A stretch of 64,000 nt of DNA from Mycteria americana. Lineage: Eukaryota > Chordata > Aves > Ciconiiformes > Ciconiidae. The stretch spans positions 140,581,077-140,645,076 of the forward strand of contig NC_134365.1 in assembly GCF_035582795.1 (NCBI RefSeq), written 5' to 3'. Under the pieces are notes generated by a model. That model saw only the letters and a list, made by a program, of their open reading frames with translations. It was not told the DNA's origin and made no database searches. Shown piece after piece: positions 37,801-48,290 of the stretch. Both the position numbers and the translations under genes were made by a program. Numbering within the stretch: the first letter of the stretch is position 1; each line of letters opens with the position of its first letter.

Positions 37801-40800
37801 TGTCTCTACTTGGCACAGCTCTATAAGGAGACAGAGTGGTTCTTCTGTCTTTAGCATATATTGAATTGTCTGGGCCCAGAAGGATTTCCATGGCAGCTGG
37901 AATTCAGCTAATGAAAGTCCTTTTCTCCACTTCCCATTCTGCGCTCCCTCTGCAGCTGGTGCAGACCTAGCTTGGTCTGGACTACATAAAATTGTGTTAC
38001 ACCAAAAAAACTCCAGCGACCAAGTAATTTCACATTTGGTTGCTTTGCATCTGGTCCACCAGTTCAAAACTGTTCCTATGTTTGGTAATTTCATGGAAAG
38101 AAGGAAGCTAATTAAGGAAGGTTTAGTTAACAAATCAGAATAAGCAAAAGTTTCAGATTTTGAAACAGTGCTGAATTTTTGGTATCTAGATTGTCGTCCT
38201 TGCCTTATCACAATGTAAAACCTTCAAACTTGCATTGATGAGCACTGAACTAAACCTCATCCCACTAAACTCAGCTGAGCTTTTCCAGAATGAGAATTGA
38301 CGTGCTGACAGAGAACACACAACACCAAGTTCACTATGTTTTAGTAAAAATATGTGATATTTGTACATAATGTACAATTTGTAACTGGTATTACGTGGTG
38401 GTGGGGTTTGCTGCACGTTTATAGGAACTCTCAAAGCTTTCTGGCTACTTAAGCCAGCTCAAGACACATGCTAAAATTACCTCTTTATCTTAAGTAGCAA
38501 TAGGAGGCAGGATTGTGAGTTAGCACCCGACACCCTGAGCTCTCACAAGTACCTGCTAACTCCTTTTGCCAGGTCAGGAGCAGAACAGCATGGACCACAC
38601 TGAACTTCTTGCTGGTCAATGCTGCTGCTAATGGAAGCGCAGCTAAAGTTATCCCACGTTACCTCTGCTTTAGTGAATGGGGCAACATGGTGCTTGAGAC
38701 ATGAGGCCAGGTGGAGGGCTTGTGTCTCTGGCCTTTTTGCCTGGGAGGTGCTTGGTGTGTGATAAGGAGTGTGGCAGACACCTGCAGCGAGCAGCAAGGT
38801 CAGAGCTACTTTGGTACTTCTGTGTCTGCTGGAGTCACTCATAACTCTGAGGGCAGGTTAAACTCAGGTTTGATAAGGGGGATCTGTCCATTGCTACTGA
38901 TAAAGAGAGTTCACAGAATGTAAAACTGCCAATGGTTTGGCATACTTGTGGCCATTTGTCTTCTAACTTGAATTAATTCCATAAAAATCCTCTAAAACTG
39001 TCAGGCTCCCAACCATGATTTTGGTCTCGCTTATAAAGATCTTTGCTCCCAGTGATGCCTGAACTTAGACCTGGCACCACCTCCTCTGGCTGCCCTTACC
39101 TCTGTAGGTTCCCACTGGACAGATTGTTAAAGTTTCCTCCTTCAGGGACAGAATCTTCTTTCACTTCCCCAAAGACCGTATGACTTTCTCATGCACGCAC
39201 ATACACTTGGGCTATAGATGTGAAACTGGATGTTCAGAGCAAGGTGTAAAAACCAGCACCTGTCTTTTCTGGCATCCCAAGTGGCAATTCCTCTTCCTCA
39301 CATCTACCTGTACCGTTGTGTTTTTGGACACTGACTACTTTCCAAACCAATTCAGATATGGACCCTCTCTCTTGCTGTCACGCCACTCAGATGACCTTAA
39401 GAAGTGCAGAACCTAGTTTTCTGAATCCATCGTGTGTGATAGAGCTGCTGCCGTACGGGTTGATCACAAAGCACGTTCCTCAAAGGTGGAAAGTGAATGG
39501 TGGAATTAGAATGGGGGCTGTCTATGACACTTGGTTATTTCAGTAAAAATATAGTCCACACCCCACCCTGAATGTGTGTCACTGATGAATTTTTTTTAAT
39601 GATTTTATTTTTTTGCTAACGCTAAAAATGAGTTTTCATCCTATAGAACTAACTCATTTTTTGATGCCACATTCTGCTGAGTTTTCAGAAAAATGCAATT
39701 CCCATCCCATCCTGTAAGGAGTGCATGTTGTATATGAAAAGGTGTGCGTTTCCAGAAAAGTTCTGCAACTGTTTTATCTTTATAATGGTGGAGTTCTAAC
39801 TGAATCTTTTGCTATGTTTCCACATGAAACTCCAAAACTGTCCTCAGAATCCCCTTCTTAAAGCCCTGAAACCAAGTACAAGGTTTTGGAGGCAGTCCTT
39901 TATAATCCTTACTAATTTTGTAAGTTTTGCACCTTTTGCTAAATCACCTTGACCAGGGAATTTTATCCCTAAGGCTCTAGTTACTTCAGAAAAGCATTTT
40001 TATGCTTCCTTTGAATGCATCCTGGAAGAGGATTCTCCTAGATTTAACCACAGTAAAAGGTCTTCGCATACCACATACTCATTTCAAGTGACACGTGTCC
40101 ACTGAGCTATGTTTGGGGAACAGAGGACAAGCATTCCTGTTAAGTGCTCTTAATGCACCTCGCTCTGTGCGTTGCCAGCTGCTTCGAGCTGTTGTGCAAG
40201 ACTGCAGGACGAGACCGTCACTGGAGGATCACTAAGTTGTCTCCCCGTTGGCTGGTGTGAATGGCTGGTCTTACCCTATGCAATGTGCTGTGTTGATCCC
40301 TGGAGAGAGATGGTTTATGTTGTACGTTGAAGCATATAACTGGATCCTTCCATCTGAGGACATGGACCAGGCAAGAGCACAGTCGGACCTGGATAAAATG
40401 CAATAGTGCTTTAAGTCACGTTTTCCCGCCATCCATGCCTTGCTTCTGAGCTGGACAGTGCTAATATTACACCAGCTGCTTTCTTGGTTGCATTTATGAG
40501 AAAAATCATTATTGTCTTTAAACAGGAAAGCAAATGAATAAATTTTTTCAGACCTTTTCTTCCTTTCCCTGTGACATACCCAGTGCTGGAGCTTATCATA
40601 AGTTAAAAGGAAATATATTTTAGGAAGCCTTTAATTAAAATCTTGGCAGCACATCATCGTAACATTTTTTTTCTGCAGCTCAATTCAATGAGATTTCTTG
40701 TACTGATAGGAATTTTTCTGGATAGTGACTAGTTTTTGCCTTGGCAGATAAAGCCCTTGCAGAAGCAAATCCATGATATTGGGGCTTTTCTTCAGACATC

Positions 40801-41699
40801 AGATTTGCGTGATTGTTGCCTGAGATCAAAAGACAGATTTCCATTAGAGTGGAACAGAGAGACTAACAGGCTTCTGAACTGATATTAAGTTAGAGGCAAA
40901 GAATTTGGAGAAGATTGGGTGGTATGAATTTGCAGGTTTGTATTTCTCTGCTTTTTTTTTTTTTTTTACTCAAGAAAGGTGTAACTCAAACAGCGATGGC
41001 ACTTCAGATTTGGGATTTTTCTTTTTGCCTTTTGTTTGTTTGTTTTAATGAAAGCCACCGAGGGGCAGCAGATAGAAGCTGATCTCCTTGTTAAAATCTG
41101 GAAAAAAAAAAAAATCTATTATTATTTTTTCTTCAAAGTTGCATTTGGGGTCCAGTGTTACCTTGCACAAGGAACTAAGCATCAGGAATGAGGAAATCAC
41201 CCTCCCTAAAGAAAGGAAAGCAGATAGCACACTAATGCTAAGGATAATTAAACAGTTGCCACCAAGGCAAATAAAGCTTTGCAACAAAACATTTCCAAAG
41301 CCTACGGATTCCCAGGCATACTTCTGTTCCTTCCGGCAGACAAGCACTGGTGCTTGATGTAAACGGCAGACCGTATTTTACCACTTCCTGCTCATGTCAC
41401 GATGTAATTTACTTTTTAATCTGACGTGAGGAAACCGGTGCTTCTGGAGTGCATGTGGCTCCGACTCGTATGGGATATTGCCACTTTACGGGGCGACTGC
41501 TAAGCGTTTCTGCGTCGCTCTGATGTTTCAGTAGTTTCAACTGGACATTTACATTTTCTTGCTGAAGTCCTGGGAGCCCGTTAAGCTTTAAGCAGACCCA
41601 GAGCAGTCAGATGAGAATGGGAATAATCTCTTACACCGCAAATTGACTTCCCTCTTTGTAGCCCTAGACACTGTTTCCAGCTGCTTTCAGTCTTTTAAA

Positions 41700-42030
41700 T
41701 CCTTGAAAGCTTTCCTAATCCTCATGTAGGCAGCCTTTACGTGCTCTACCTCCCTCCCCTTCCTCCTGATTGGCGAGGCTATTTCATGGCCTAATTCAGC
41801 CAACTACTACATCCCTGGGCTGCGGTTTGAAATAAGAGCCAGGCGGACAGTTGCCTCCCCGCTCCCGACTTTTAATAGGCTGGGGAAGGAAGGTTGGGAA
41901 ACTTGACATTGTCTTAGGAAGAGTTCCCCCCCCCCCCCCCCCCCCCCCCCCCAGCAAAGGATAAAAAGGGGAGAGGAAAAAAAAATAATAGAGGAAGGCG
42001 GGGGGAAACTTGCTTACGGTGGGAAACTTG
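41700..42030 (+). promoter_or_regulatory. Candidate promoter of a plus-strand gene
   Basis: The sequence turns GC- and pyrimidine-rich here. An inverted CCAAT box (GATTGG, 41768-41773) lies upstream of a 27-nt C run (41926-41952) and a TATA-like GATAAAAAGG (41960-41969). If that acts as a TATA element, initiation would fall near 41990, about 125 nt ahead of the splice donor at 42116. No downstream exon is identified, so the gene is unnamed. Confidence 0.35.
41926..41952. repeat. Poly-C homopolymer (27 nt)
   Basis: 27 consecutive C, equivalent to 27 G on the minus strand and able to form a G-quadruplex there or an i-motif on the plus strand. Length is likely to be polymorphic or misassembled. 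Confidence 0.95.
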
Positions 42031-42115
42031 ATGGATTTCTGCCCTGCCGACAGCAGCGCGGTGTGAGCAGCCCCTTGCCGGCTGGATGGATGATGGGAAT
42101 CTCACCATGAGGCAG
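42031..42115 (+). CDS. Candidate first coding exon (unidentified gene)
   Basis: A strong donor, GGCAG|GTAAGG, ends a possible exon at 42115. Upstream, ATG at 42086 opens the frame M-D-D-G-N-L-T-M-R-Q, which runs to the donor in phase 0. A second in-frame ATG at 42107 has a good ACCATGA context. An upstream ATG at 42031 starts a separate short frame of 11 codons ending in TGA at 42064-42066, which would act as a uORF. I do not recognise the N-terminus, and the peptide is too short for family assignment. Evidence is positional only: promoter-like sequence, Kozak-like start and consensus donor. The exon could equally be wholly 5' UTR. Confidence 0.25.
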
Positions 42116-42136
42116 GTAAGGAGCCGCTGCCCGCTG

Positions 42137-42207
42137 GGGCCGGCGAGGCGAGGCAAGCCCCGACAGCCCGTCCCGGGCTGTCGGGGCTCGCCTCGCCTCG
42201 CCGGCCC
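42137..42207. repeat. Near-perfect 34-bp GC-rich hairpin
   Basis: The left arm 42137-42170 and right arm 42174-42207 are reverse complements over 33 of 34 positions, with a 3-nt loop (TCC). The only mispair is A42155 against C42189, where the left arm has CA and the right arm keeps the CpG (42189-42190). It begins 21 nt inside the putative intron that starts at 42116. An RNA from either strand would form a very stable stem. The GC content and dyad could also impede polymerases or reflect an assembly fold-back. Confidence 0.95.
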
Positions 42208-42250
42208 TGGGTAGCACCAGTACCGACCTCTGCGGAGCTCCGGTTGCTTT

Positions 42251-43599
42251 TTTTTAATCATTCTTGTTTCTTAACCATGTCAAAAGTAAGTTTCCGGGGT
42301 GAAAAAAACCCCAAACAACCAATTTGAGGGGTTTTGCTTAGTCTCCCCGGTAGGCGTTGATGCCACGCAGGTCATTGTGCGCTTAGGGTTTGTACGGGGC
42401 GTGAAAGCGGTTTGCGAGGGATGCAAATCAATTCCAGTTTGCCATGGTTTAAACGCATTGTGTAGGCTGTCTCGCAGCCCTGTTTGTGACATGCGAAAGG
42501 AAAGAACTTGCTGTGTTATAAGCCTAAATATGCCAATAATTCAGCCCAGGGATAATTTATTAAACAGCTCTGCATGAGTTCCCTGCCTGCCAGTGCTTTA
42601 ATCTTCTGATTGTTTTAAAATGTAGTAGTTTCAAGCTGTCTTACAGCTTCACAAAAGTACTTTAAGACGGGTTTTCTAGGGAATTTTTTGTAAGATTATT
42701 CAAATGAGATTTTTTTTTTTTTTAAGACTTCTATTCACCTGAGGAGACAAAAGGAGCTTTTCGTCTCGTTCTCGCGGTTAAAAGGCACAGTGGCAAAATG
42801 TTTTTGATTCTCGCTGTTCATAGTTTTACAACAACAATGTGCGGTGAGAAGAGCCTTGTGCGAGCAAGGAAAACTGGCTGGGCTGTATCTTAAGGCTGAA
42901 TCAGAGATCTGTCCCAGTTTAAAAAGCCTTGCCAGTCCACTTGGGAAACTTGCACTTAATATGTTATTTTCTAGGTAGGCAATAGGTAAATATGAGGAAA
43001 CGAGAGAAGTTTTCTGGGTTCTTTTCTGTGTGGGTGTTATTCATTCAGCTCTCAGTGGGACTTTTATAGTACGTGTCCAGGGAATGCACGTGTGAGGATT
43101 TTGCACCTGTAGTGCAAATGGAGCATTTGTTTTCCGCTCACTTTCTGAAACCATGGTGGGAAATCTCAGCTTCCTTACACCAGTTTTCTATAAGTCACAG
43201 GAGGTGGGGAAGGGCAAAGCAAGAGAGAATATAGGTGATGGGAGGAGGAAAGGTATTTCTTTGTCCCACCAGCCAAAAAAATATTTTTATAGCTCTTTAA
43301 AGAGAAAGAGGAGTTTTTGTCCTTGTGAAGCAAAATGAAGGGCATTTTACACCCTGCATAGCTGAAGTTGGTCAGCTGGACGCACGTAGTCATCAGAAAT
43401 CATTATCACCGCAAGAGGGTACTTGGGCACAGGGGGCTGGTGATGAGGAATGAGAAAGCAGCAGAAATGTTACCGGACGGCAGTAATAAAAAGTAAAATG
43501 CTCTGTGAAACATGCACTTTCACTCTCCTGAAATATTTCTACCTAAAGCGTAAGGCGTCATGGGTAATGAAGATTCATAGGTGGTGGGCTAAAAGAGCA
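42251..43599. other. Unique non-coding stretch between two islands
   Basis: Mixed-composition DNA with moderate CpG content near 42340-42420 and a T12-13 run near 42711-42724. No gene recognised. If the 42.0 kb exon is real, this lies in its first intron. Confidence 0.45.
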
Positions 43600-43616
43600 G
43601 GGCAGATCAGTCGGAA

Positions 43617-43634
43617 GGGGGTGGGGTGGGGGGG
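43617..43634 (+). promoter_or_regulatory. G-quadruplex-forming motif
   Basis: G runs of 5, 4 and 7 separated by single T residues. The 7-G run can supply two G-triplets, which allows four tracts with short loops on the plus strand. Confidence 0.7.
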
Positions 43635-43792
43635 AATGTTAATGACACACGACCCTCCAAAAGAGGAGGGGGCGGGGAAGGGAGACAGACATTCCAGCCC
43701 CAGAAGAGGTGCAGGCACAGGCGGGCTTATTCTCGCAGGGCCCGTCCCGTCCCCGTGGGTGTCCGCCTGCCTCCCTCCCTCCCCCGCGGGAG

Positions 43793-43841
43793 CGCGCGTC
43801 GCTGAGGCGGCGGGGACGCGCGTCGCTGAGGCGGCGGGCGG
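43793..43841. repeat. 24-bp tandem duplication in CpG island
   Basis: The segment GCGCGTCGCTGAGGCGGCGG occurs twice, with GCTGAGG starting at 43801 and 43825, an exact 24-bp offset. In one frame it reads as an 8-residue repeat (RVAEAAGT/G), but there is no independent sign of coding. Confidence 0.9.
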
Positions 43842-43870
43842 CGCGCTCCCCCCCCGCCGCAGTGCCGCCC

Positions 43871-43892
43871 GGGGGGGGGGGGGGGGGGGGGG
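43871..43892. repeat. Poly-G homopolymer (22 nt)
   Basis: 22 consecutive G following CCGCCC. It can pair with the C run about 15-20 nt upstream or form a G-quadruplex. Length is likely to be polymorphic or uncertain in assembly. Confidence 0.95.
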
Positions 43893-44411
43893 TCGGGGAG
43901 CGGCAGCTGAAGCGCGGCCAGGGTCTGTTGAAGCACCTGCCTGTGAGTGCGGTTTCTCTCTGCCGTGCCAAGCGAACAATTTCGAAGTATTTCTCCGGGT
44001 TGGGTTGGTCTGTCGTGCACAAATACCGTTCAGTTTGGCCGGGAAAGTCCGTGGGCGCTGCTAGGGCCCGAGGGACAAAACGCAGGCAAGGGGGGCAGAG
44101 CCGCTGAGCTCATCGGCCCCCGGCAGGCAGCAGGCTTCGTGTTTTAGCGGGAACTGAAGATTGTGACGAGCTATGAAGTAACCGTACCGAATGTTGAGGA
44201 AATCCACTGCAGCAGGCACCGAGGAGCAGCTGGAGCGCCTGCTCCTGCTTCCAGTTTGAAATTGTTCTGGGGAAGAGCGACACGCAGAAGGTGACTCTTC
44301 TGATGGCCCTTTTCCGGCCCTCCTAGTCAGAGCGAGGGAGAGCTTTTTTCACCTGCTCTCCCACCTTGCAGTCCTCTCTCCCCACCTGTCCTGTTGCTTT
44401 CCCCGCCCTTC

Positions 44412-44507
44412 CCTGGTGCTCCCTTCCCCATCCTTACCCCAGCCGGCGAGTGCTCCCATCGCTGCCTCACAGCCGGCCGGGGTAAGGATGGGGAAGGGAG
44501 CACCAGG
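44412..44507. repeat. Near-perfect 36-bp inverted repeat, 24-nt spacer
   Basis: The left arm 44412-44447 and right arm 44472-44507 are reverse complements over 35 of 36 positions. The only mispair is A44441 against C44478: the left arm has CA where the right arm keeps CpG (44478-44479). A third copy of the arm motif AGGATGGGGAAG is repeated directly 20 bp downstream (44485-44496 and 44505-44516). No transposon terminal features or flanking target duplication are evident. Confidence 0.95.
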
Positions 44508-45524
44508 ATGGGGAAGAGCCCTTTGAGGGGCTCTTGGTGGGAGCTGTAGCTTCCTTTGGGGTTGCAGAGTTAACCATCAAAGCAGGCAGTGTGTTGCGGG
44601 TGTTGGAATGAAACCGTGCGTTATGCTGATGACTGCTCTGGCCCGAAGGCAGCCCGCAGGTACTGAACAATACTGAACTGCACGCAGCAAGACAAATGCA
44701 TTAATTGCCCCAATAGAAGGGCAGGAATTACTGTAGGAATGTAATATGCAACCTGTTGAGTTGATAAGATTCAACCTACTTTACCACTGTGCCAGGCCAA
44801 TAGACTCTAGCAGGTAACGGGGGTTGGTGTAAATGTTGTGTTGAGATTTGTAAATGAGGCGGTATAAAGAAGCAGTCGTTTTGAAGTGATAGTTGAAAAC
44901 CTCAGCAAGAGGTGTCTCCTTGCTGTCTCATAGAATGACCTCACATATAAGCGCCAGTAACCAAAATGGGAAAATTTCTATCTTACTGCTGTGCATGGGA
45001 CATCTGGGAAAGTACACTTGTCACCGTGTACCTGTAAAAGTTTAAGCATCCGCAGGAAGTACACCCATTTGGGTGTGCTAGCGTGCTATAAGACTAGTGT
45101 TAGGAAGCAGCAGCGCAATTTTGTAAAGGTATCTAATATGGTTGCGAGACCAAAAAACCAACTAACCTGACACAAAAAAATCCTTTGCCGGTAACACATT
45201 TTCTGCTTTGCAGAGTACTCGGTTCAGTTTATTACTTAAAAAGAAATTCCTAAGTAAGGGAACTTGCAAGTGATGGAAATTCCTGAGAAGATGCTCAGCC
45301 TTCAAGTGGTAGAGCGGTGGCTTAGTGTGGCTGGATTCCCCGAGTTTGCTGCAGAACTGGAGAGGGCACTGTGGGCTCTGTTTTAAGTTCCCTAAGCCTA
45401 CTTGACAGAAAATCAAATGTTTGATGAATTTTAATACTTCATTTTCACTCACTTTCACCCACAACATATCCCTGAAGTGCAGCTCGTGGGAGTGTCATTG
45501 ACAACAAATGCAACTCCTTATTTT

Positions 45525-45590
45525 GGCCTCTTCCTATTGAAGTCCCATTGACTTTCATCGAGGCAGACTTGAGCCCTTCATCACATAAAG
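45525..45590. mobile_element. Possible ancient amniote repeat tail
   Basis: CCTATTGAAGTCCCATTGAC (45532-45551), followed by TTTCATCGAGGCAGACTTGAG, resembles the ACTGAAGTCAATGG / CCCATTGACTTCAATGGGAGCAGGATCAGGCCC signature common in old L3/CR1-like 3' ends. Family assignment is from memory and uncertain. Confidence 0.35.
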
Positions 45591-46132
45591 AGGTTCAACA
45601 AAACGACTGTTAACTGACAGGCCACCTAAAAATGAAAAACCGCGTTTCTAAGGCACGTAAAGCCATTACAGTTACTTATCATGACTGCAGTCATATAGCT
45701 TTTAGTGTGCATATAATTCACCAAGTGAACAAATGCTGCATACAATTTCAGTGCAAAACACATGCAAAATTCAAATATCATCCCCTTTCCTTACAGCTGT
45801 TTAAGTTCTTAGCATATGTTTCTTATTTCCTATTTTCTTTTGCATACCTTTAAAAAATCTTAATGTGTTCCTCAGTAGAAAAGCTGTATTCTTATCCTGG
45901 AGTGCTGTAATCCTTAGCCTTGCTTTAGGAAATTCTCTTTTAAAGTTCATCCTGGGACGTTTTGTTGTTTGTTTGGTCTGGAAGGGAAGAATGAGCATCT
46001 TGGAGAATGCTGCTTTTTTTTTTTGTGTACCGTGCAGAATAAAGAAAACAAGTGTACAGAGTCCGCAGGCTGGGAGTGTATCAGTTAATTAGCGGCTGGA
46101 CATTGCTCGGTAGGAAGCCTGGCGAGGTTTTT

Positions 46133-46153
46133 TGTGCGTGTGTGCATGTGTGT
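46133..46153. repeat. Alternating TG/CG tract (21 nt)
   Basis: Uninterrupted pyrimidine-purine alternation, mostly TG, with one CG and one CA step. A minor Z-DNA-prone tract. Confidence 0.85.
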
Positions 46154-46989
46154 TGTCTGCTGCCTTTGATCACTTGTGTGGTAAATAGACATGCAGGGTA
46201 GCTATAGCAACATGTGCTGTAGGTTGGTGGGAACAGAGGGGACAAGATCCCCGGACAAAGGGTAGTTTGTTAGAGTGGTTGGTTCTGATTAGAAAAAGGT
46301 GGCACCAATCAGGGCATTTAAAAACATCAGTTTTGCAAAACGCAAATGGATGTTATCGGTTTCAAAGTAACGTTTGTTTCTGTGGCTCTGAAAGAGCAGA
46401 TCATATGGAAGACTGGGGAGGAAGGGGGAGGGATAATAAAAAGCAGAAGCAAAACCCCGTAACACTTTTGAATGTAAAAATGTTCATGCTGGATGTGCCT
46501 TTCCTGGTGTTGCTGCGCTGTCCATGCATTTTGCAAGAAAGCATTTGTAGGAGCCAAATTACCACAGATGATGCTACAGATAGTAGTGTTTTTAAAATAT
46601 GGCTTTAGAGATGCAGTGATGATAACCTGATGTTATGTAGTACATCTTATCCATTACCCTTCTCCAATTTCTTAAAAGTCCTGTGCACAATTTGCAATCA
46701 AAAGATGCTGTACCTATTTCAGCAGCCTACCTGTAGAGGTCAGACTTGAAGTTCTCAAAATCTTCACGTGATAGAATTTCAACCTAAAGCTATAAAAATA
46801 CAAAACCAGGCAGAGCCACTTTCCTTGTTAACTTTATGTGGAATACTCTTAAAATAACGTTGGTCTGTCAGTGTCGGGTTATTAAGTAGCACAGCATTCT
46901 GCATTGATGGCAGCCTAAAATACATCGAAATTCAGCCTCATCTCACATCTTGAACAGAGTCCAACCTAAAGCTTTTATTAGCGCCTGAA

Positions 46990-47240
46990 TTATTTAGATG
47001 TGTATCTCCCTCTCTCTGATCCCCACAAGGCCTCCTACCTTTGATGAGATCTGTCTCCGGCTCTCTCCCTCCCGCCTGCCCGGCACTCTGCTGCGCTGGC
47101 TGCCGGCTTCCCACCGCTGCCTAGTTCCAGGGCTTCCCTGCTGGGGAGGGACGGGGAGGCAGGCAGCGGCACGGAGGGCTTCAACAGCTTCTGGGCTCTG
47201 CAAAAAGTTGTCAGACCTCAGAGTCCCCTCCGCAGAGTAG
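46990..47240. other. Moderately GC-rich patch
   Basis: Pyrimidine- and GC-rich stretch with some CpG around 47050-47180. A 146-codon minus-strand frame (47434-46994) crosses it but shows no recognisable domain, and no consensus splice sites frame it. It may be regulatory or simply a local composition peak. Confidence 0.3.
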
Positions 47241-47929
47241 CACCAGAGGTAAGGGGTCTGCTGGAGCCTGGGGTCGAGGAAAACGAACTGCTGGGAGTGA
47301 GGAGCTCGCGGTGGTAAATGCTCAGGGGGTACGCTGAAGCTCAGGAAATGCTTCGGTATTTGGAGAAACAATGTGATTTGGCTGAGAGTGAAGACTGAAC
47401 TGAGAGAAAGGAGCAGACCTGTATTCACGTACAACCATGTGAATAGCCTTTTGAATGTGCGCTGGAGTTTGTTTGAACTGAGTTTCAGGCTTCTAAGGGT
47501 ACTCCATTCTTTAGCCTGTTCTTGGGGTCGAAGTCTTCTGTTACAGTCGTGCAGCTTAGAGCTTGTAATGCTTTAGCAAGCTGTAAGGAATTACTGTATA
47601 TCCCTGAGATCCCTGGCTTGCAGTGCAGAATCCACCCTGTCTGAAAGCTGGAAAAGGCGCTAAAGGGTAGGAAGCTGATTTTGATCTCTTTTCTAAACAA
47701 TAAAAGTACTTCTTAATTCTTTAAAATTCTTTCCTATTTGCTGTCATGTCATGATTGTTTATCATTATTATTTATATCTTCCCAGGGGGATGTGGGAGGA
47801 CAAAAAAAGCTGGCAAATAGGCGATGTTTGTTTGGCCCTGAAGTATGATAAAACTTTTCTGGTTGCATAAGTCTTGAGATAGCTGAGTGCAAGAACAATT
47901 TTAAGATAGTAAAACAAATAAAAGAAAGT

Positions 47930-48290
47930 CCAGACATTTACTCCTGGCTTACTGGGACAGTAAATGATGAGATCCACGGGGCTGATAGGATTTTTGATTG
48001 TAGTGTGATAGACTGTAATGAAAATATTTATGGAGGGATATTTCCTGGCCCGAGAAGGGAGCTGGTGACATCCTATGACAGTTGCTCCACATTTTGGGGC
48101 AGGGAGGCCGACATATTTCTCATGCCTCCCGTCACGCTGCACCCCGGCCGCCTTGTGCTGCCCATGCACCTGCGGGCCCGCAGCATCGCCCGCTGCCTCC
48201 CTTCGGCACCCCTGTGTCCCGAGCAGGTGCCCATGACTAATGGCATTAACTCGGCTCTTTGGGTATGCAGGTATTTAATTACTGAACAGC
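47930..48290. promoter_or_regulatory. Candidate conserved block
   Basis: Repeat-free, moderately GC-balanced segment that is open on both strands at once: minus 48169-47768 (133 codons) and plus 48005-48328 (107 codons). Dual openness with no recognisable protein is common by chance. It is also a feature of some long conserved non-coding elements. Homeobox-like motifs include AAATGATG near 47963 and CTAATGGCATTAAC near 48238-48251. Confidence 0.2.

Larger units (their letters stand above)
29231..41699. other. Unique non-coding stretch
   Basis: About 12.5 kb with no recognised gene. It begins with AT-rich low complexity (29431-29500, TTATT-type). It also holds possible regulatory sites near 31 kb, a short tandem duplication at 33319-33362, a Z-DNA-prone tract at 34496-34537, a weak MIR-like trace at about 34765-34860, a small inverted repeat at 36608-36636 (CTTTTGATTAA against TTAATCAAAAAG), a T16 run at 40952-40967 and an A run at 41102-41114. 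The longest frame, minus strand 38211-37738 (157 codons), shows no recognisable motif. Confidence 0.5.
43600..44130. promoter_or_regulatory. CpG-rich island with G-quadruplex-prone runs
   Basis: Dense CpG, especially 43735-43925 and 44030-44110, with a G-run cluster at 43617-43634, a 24-bp tandem duplication at 43793-43841, a C8-9 run at about 43848-43856 and a 22-nt G run at 43871-43892. A CCT|GTGAGT donor-like site lies near 43941. Frames of up to 204 codons (43450-44064 plus) and 134 codons (minus) cross the island but look composition-driven. They overlap on both strands and match nothing I recognise. This best fits a promoter or alternative promoter. Confidence 0.5.
44131..46989. other. 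Unique non-coding stretch
   Basis: Contains the inverted repeat at 44412-44507, an old-repeat trace near 45525-45590, a T10-type run near 46014-46024 and an alternating TG-rich tract at 46133-46153. No gene recognised. Confidence 0.45.

Noticed and set aside
37738..38211. 157-codon minus-strand open frame
   Set aside because: No recognisable motif, no framing splice sites and ordinary base composition. A frame of this length is expected a few times by chance in 64 kb.
43450..44064. 204-codon plus-strand open frame across a CpG-rich island
   Set aside because: Stop codons are rare in GC-rich DNA. Frames on both strands are open at once, and the translated poly-G tract is implausible as protein. 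Kept only as a finding about the 24-bp duplication.
46994..47434. 146-codon minus-strand open frame
   Set aside because: No recognisable domain and no splice context. It overlaps a GC-rich patch where long frames are expected.
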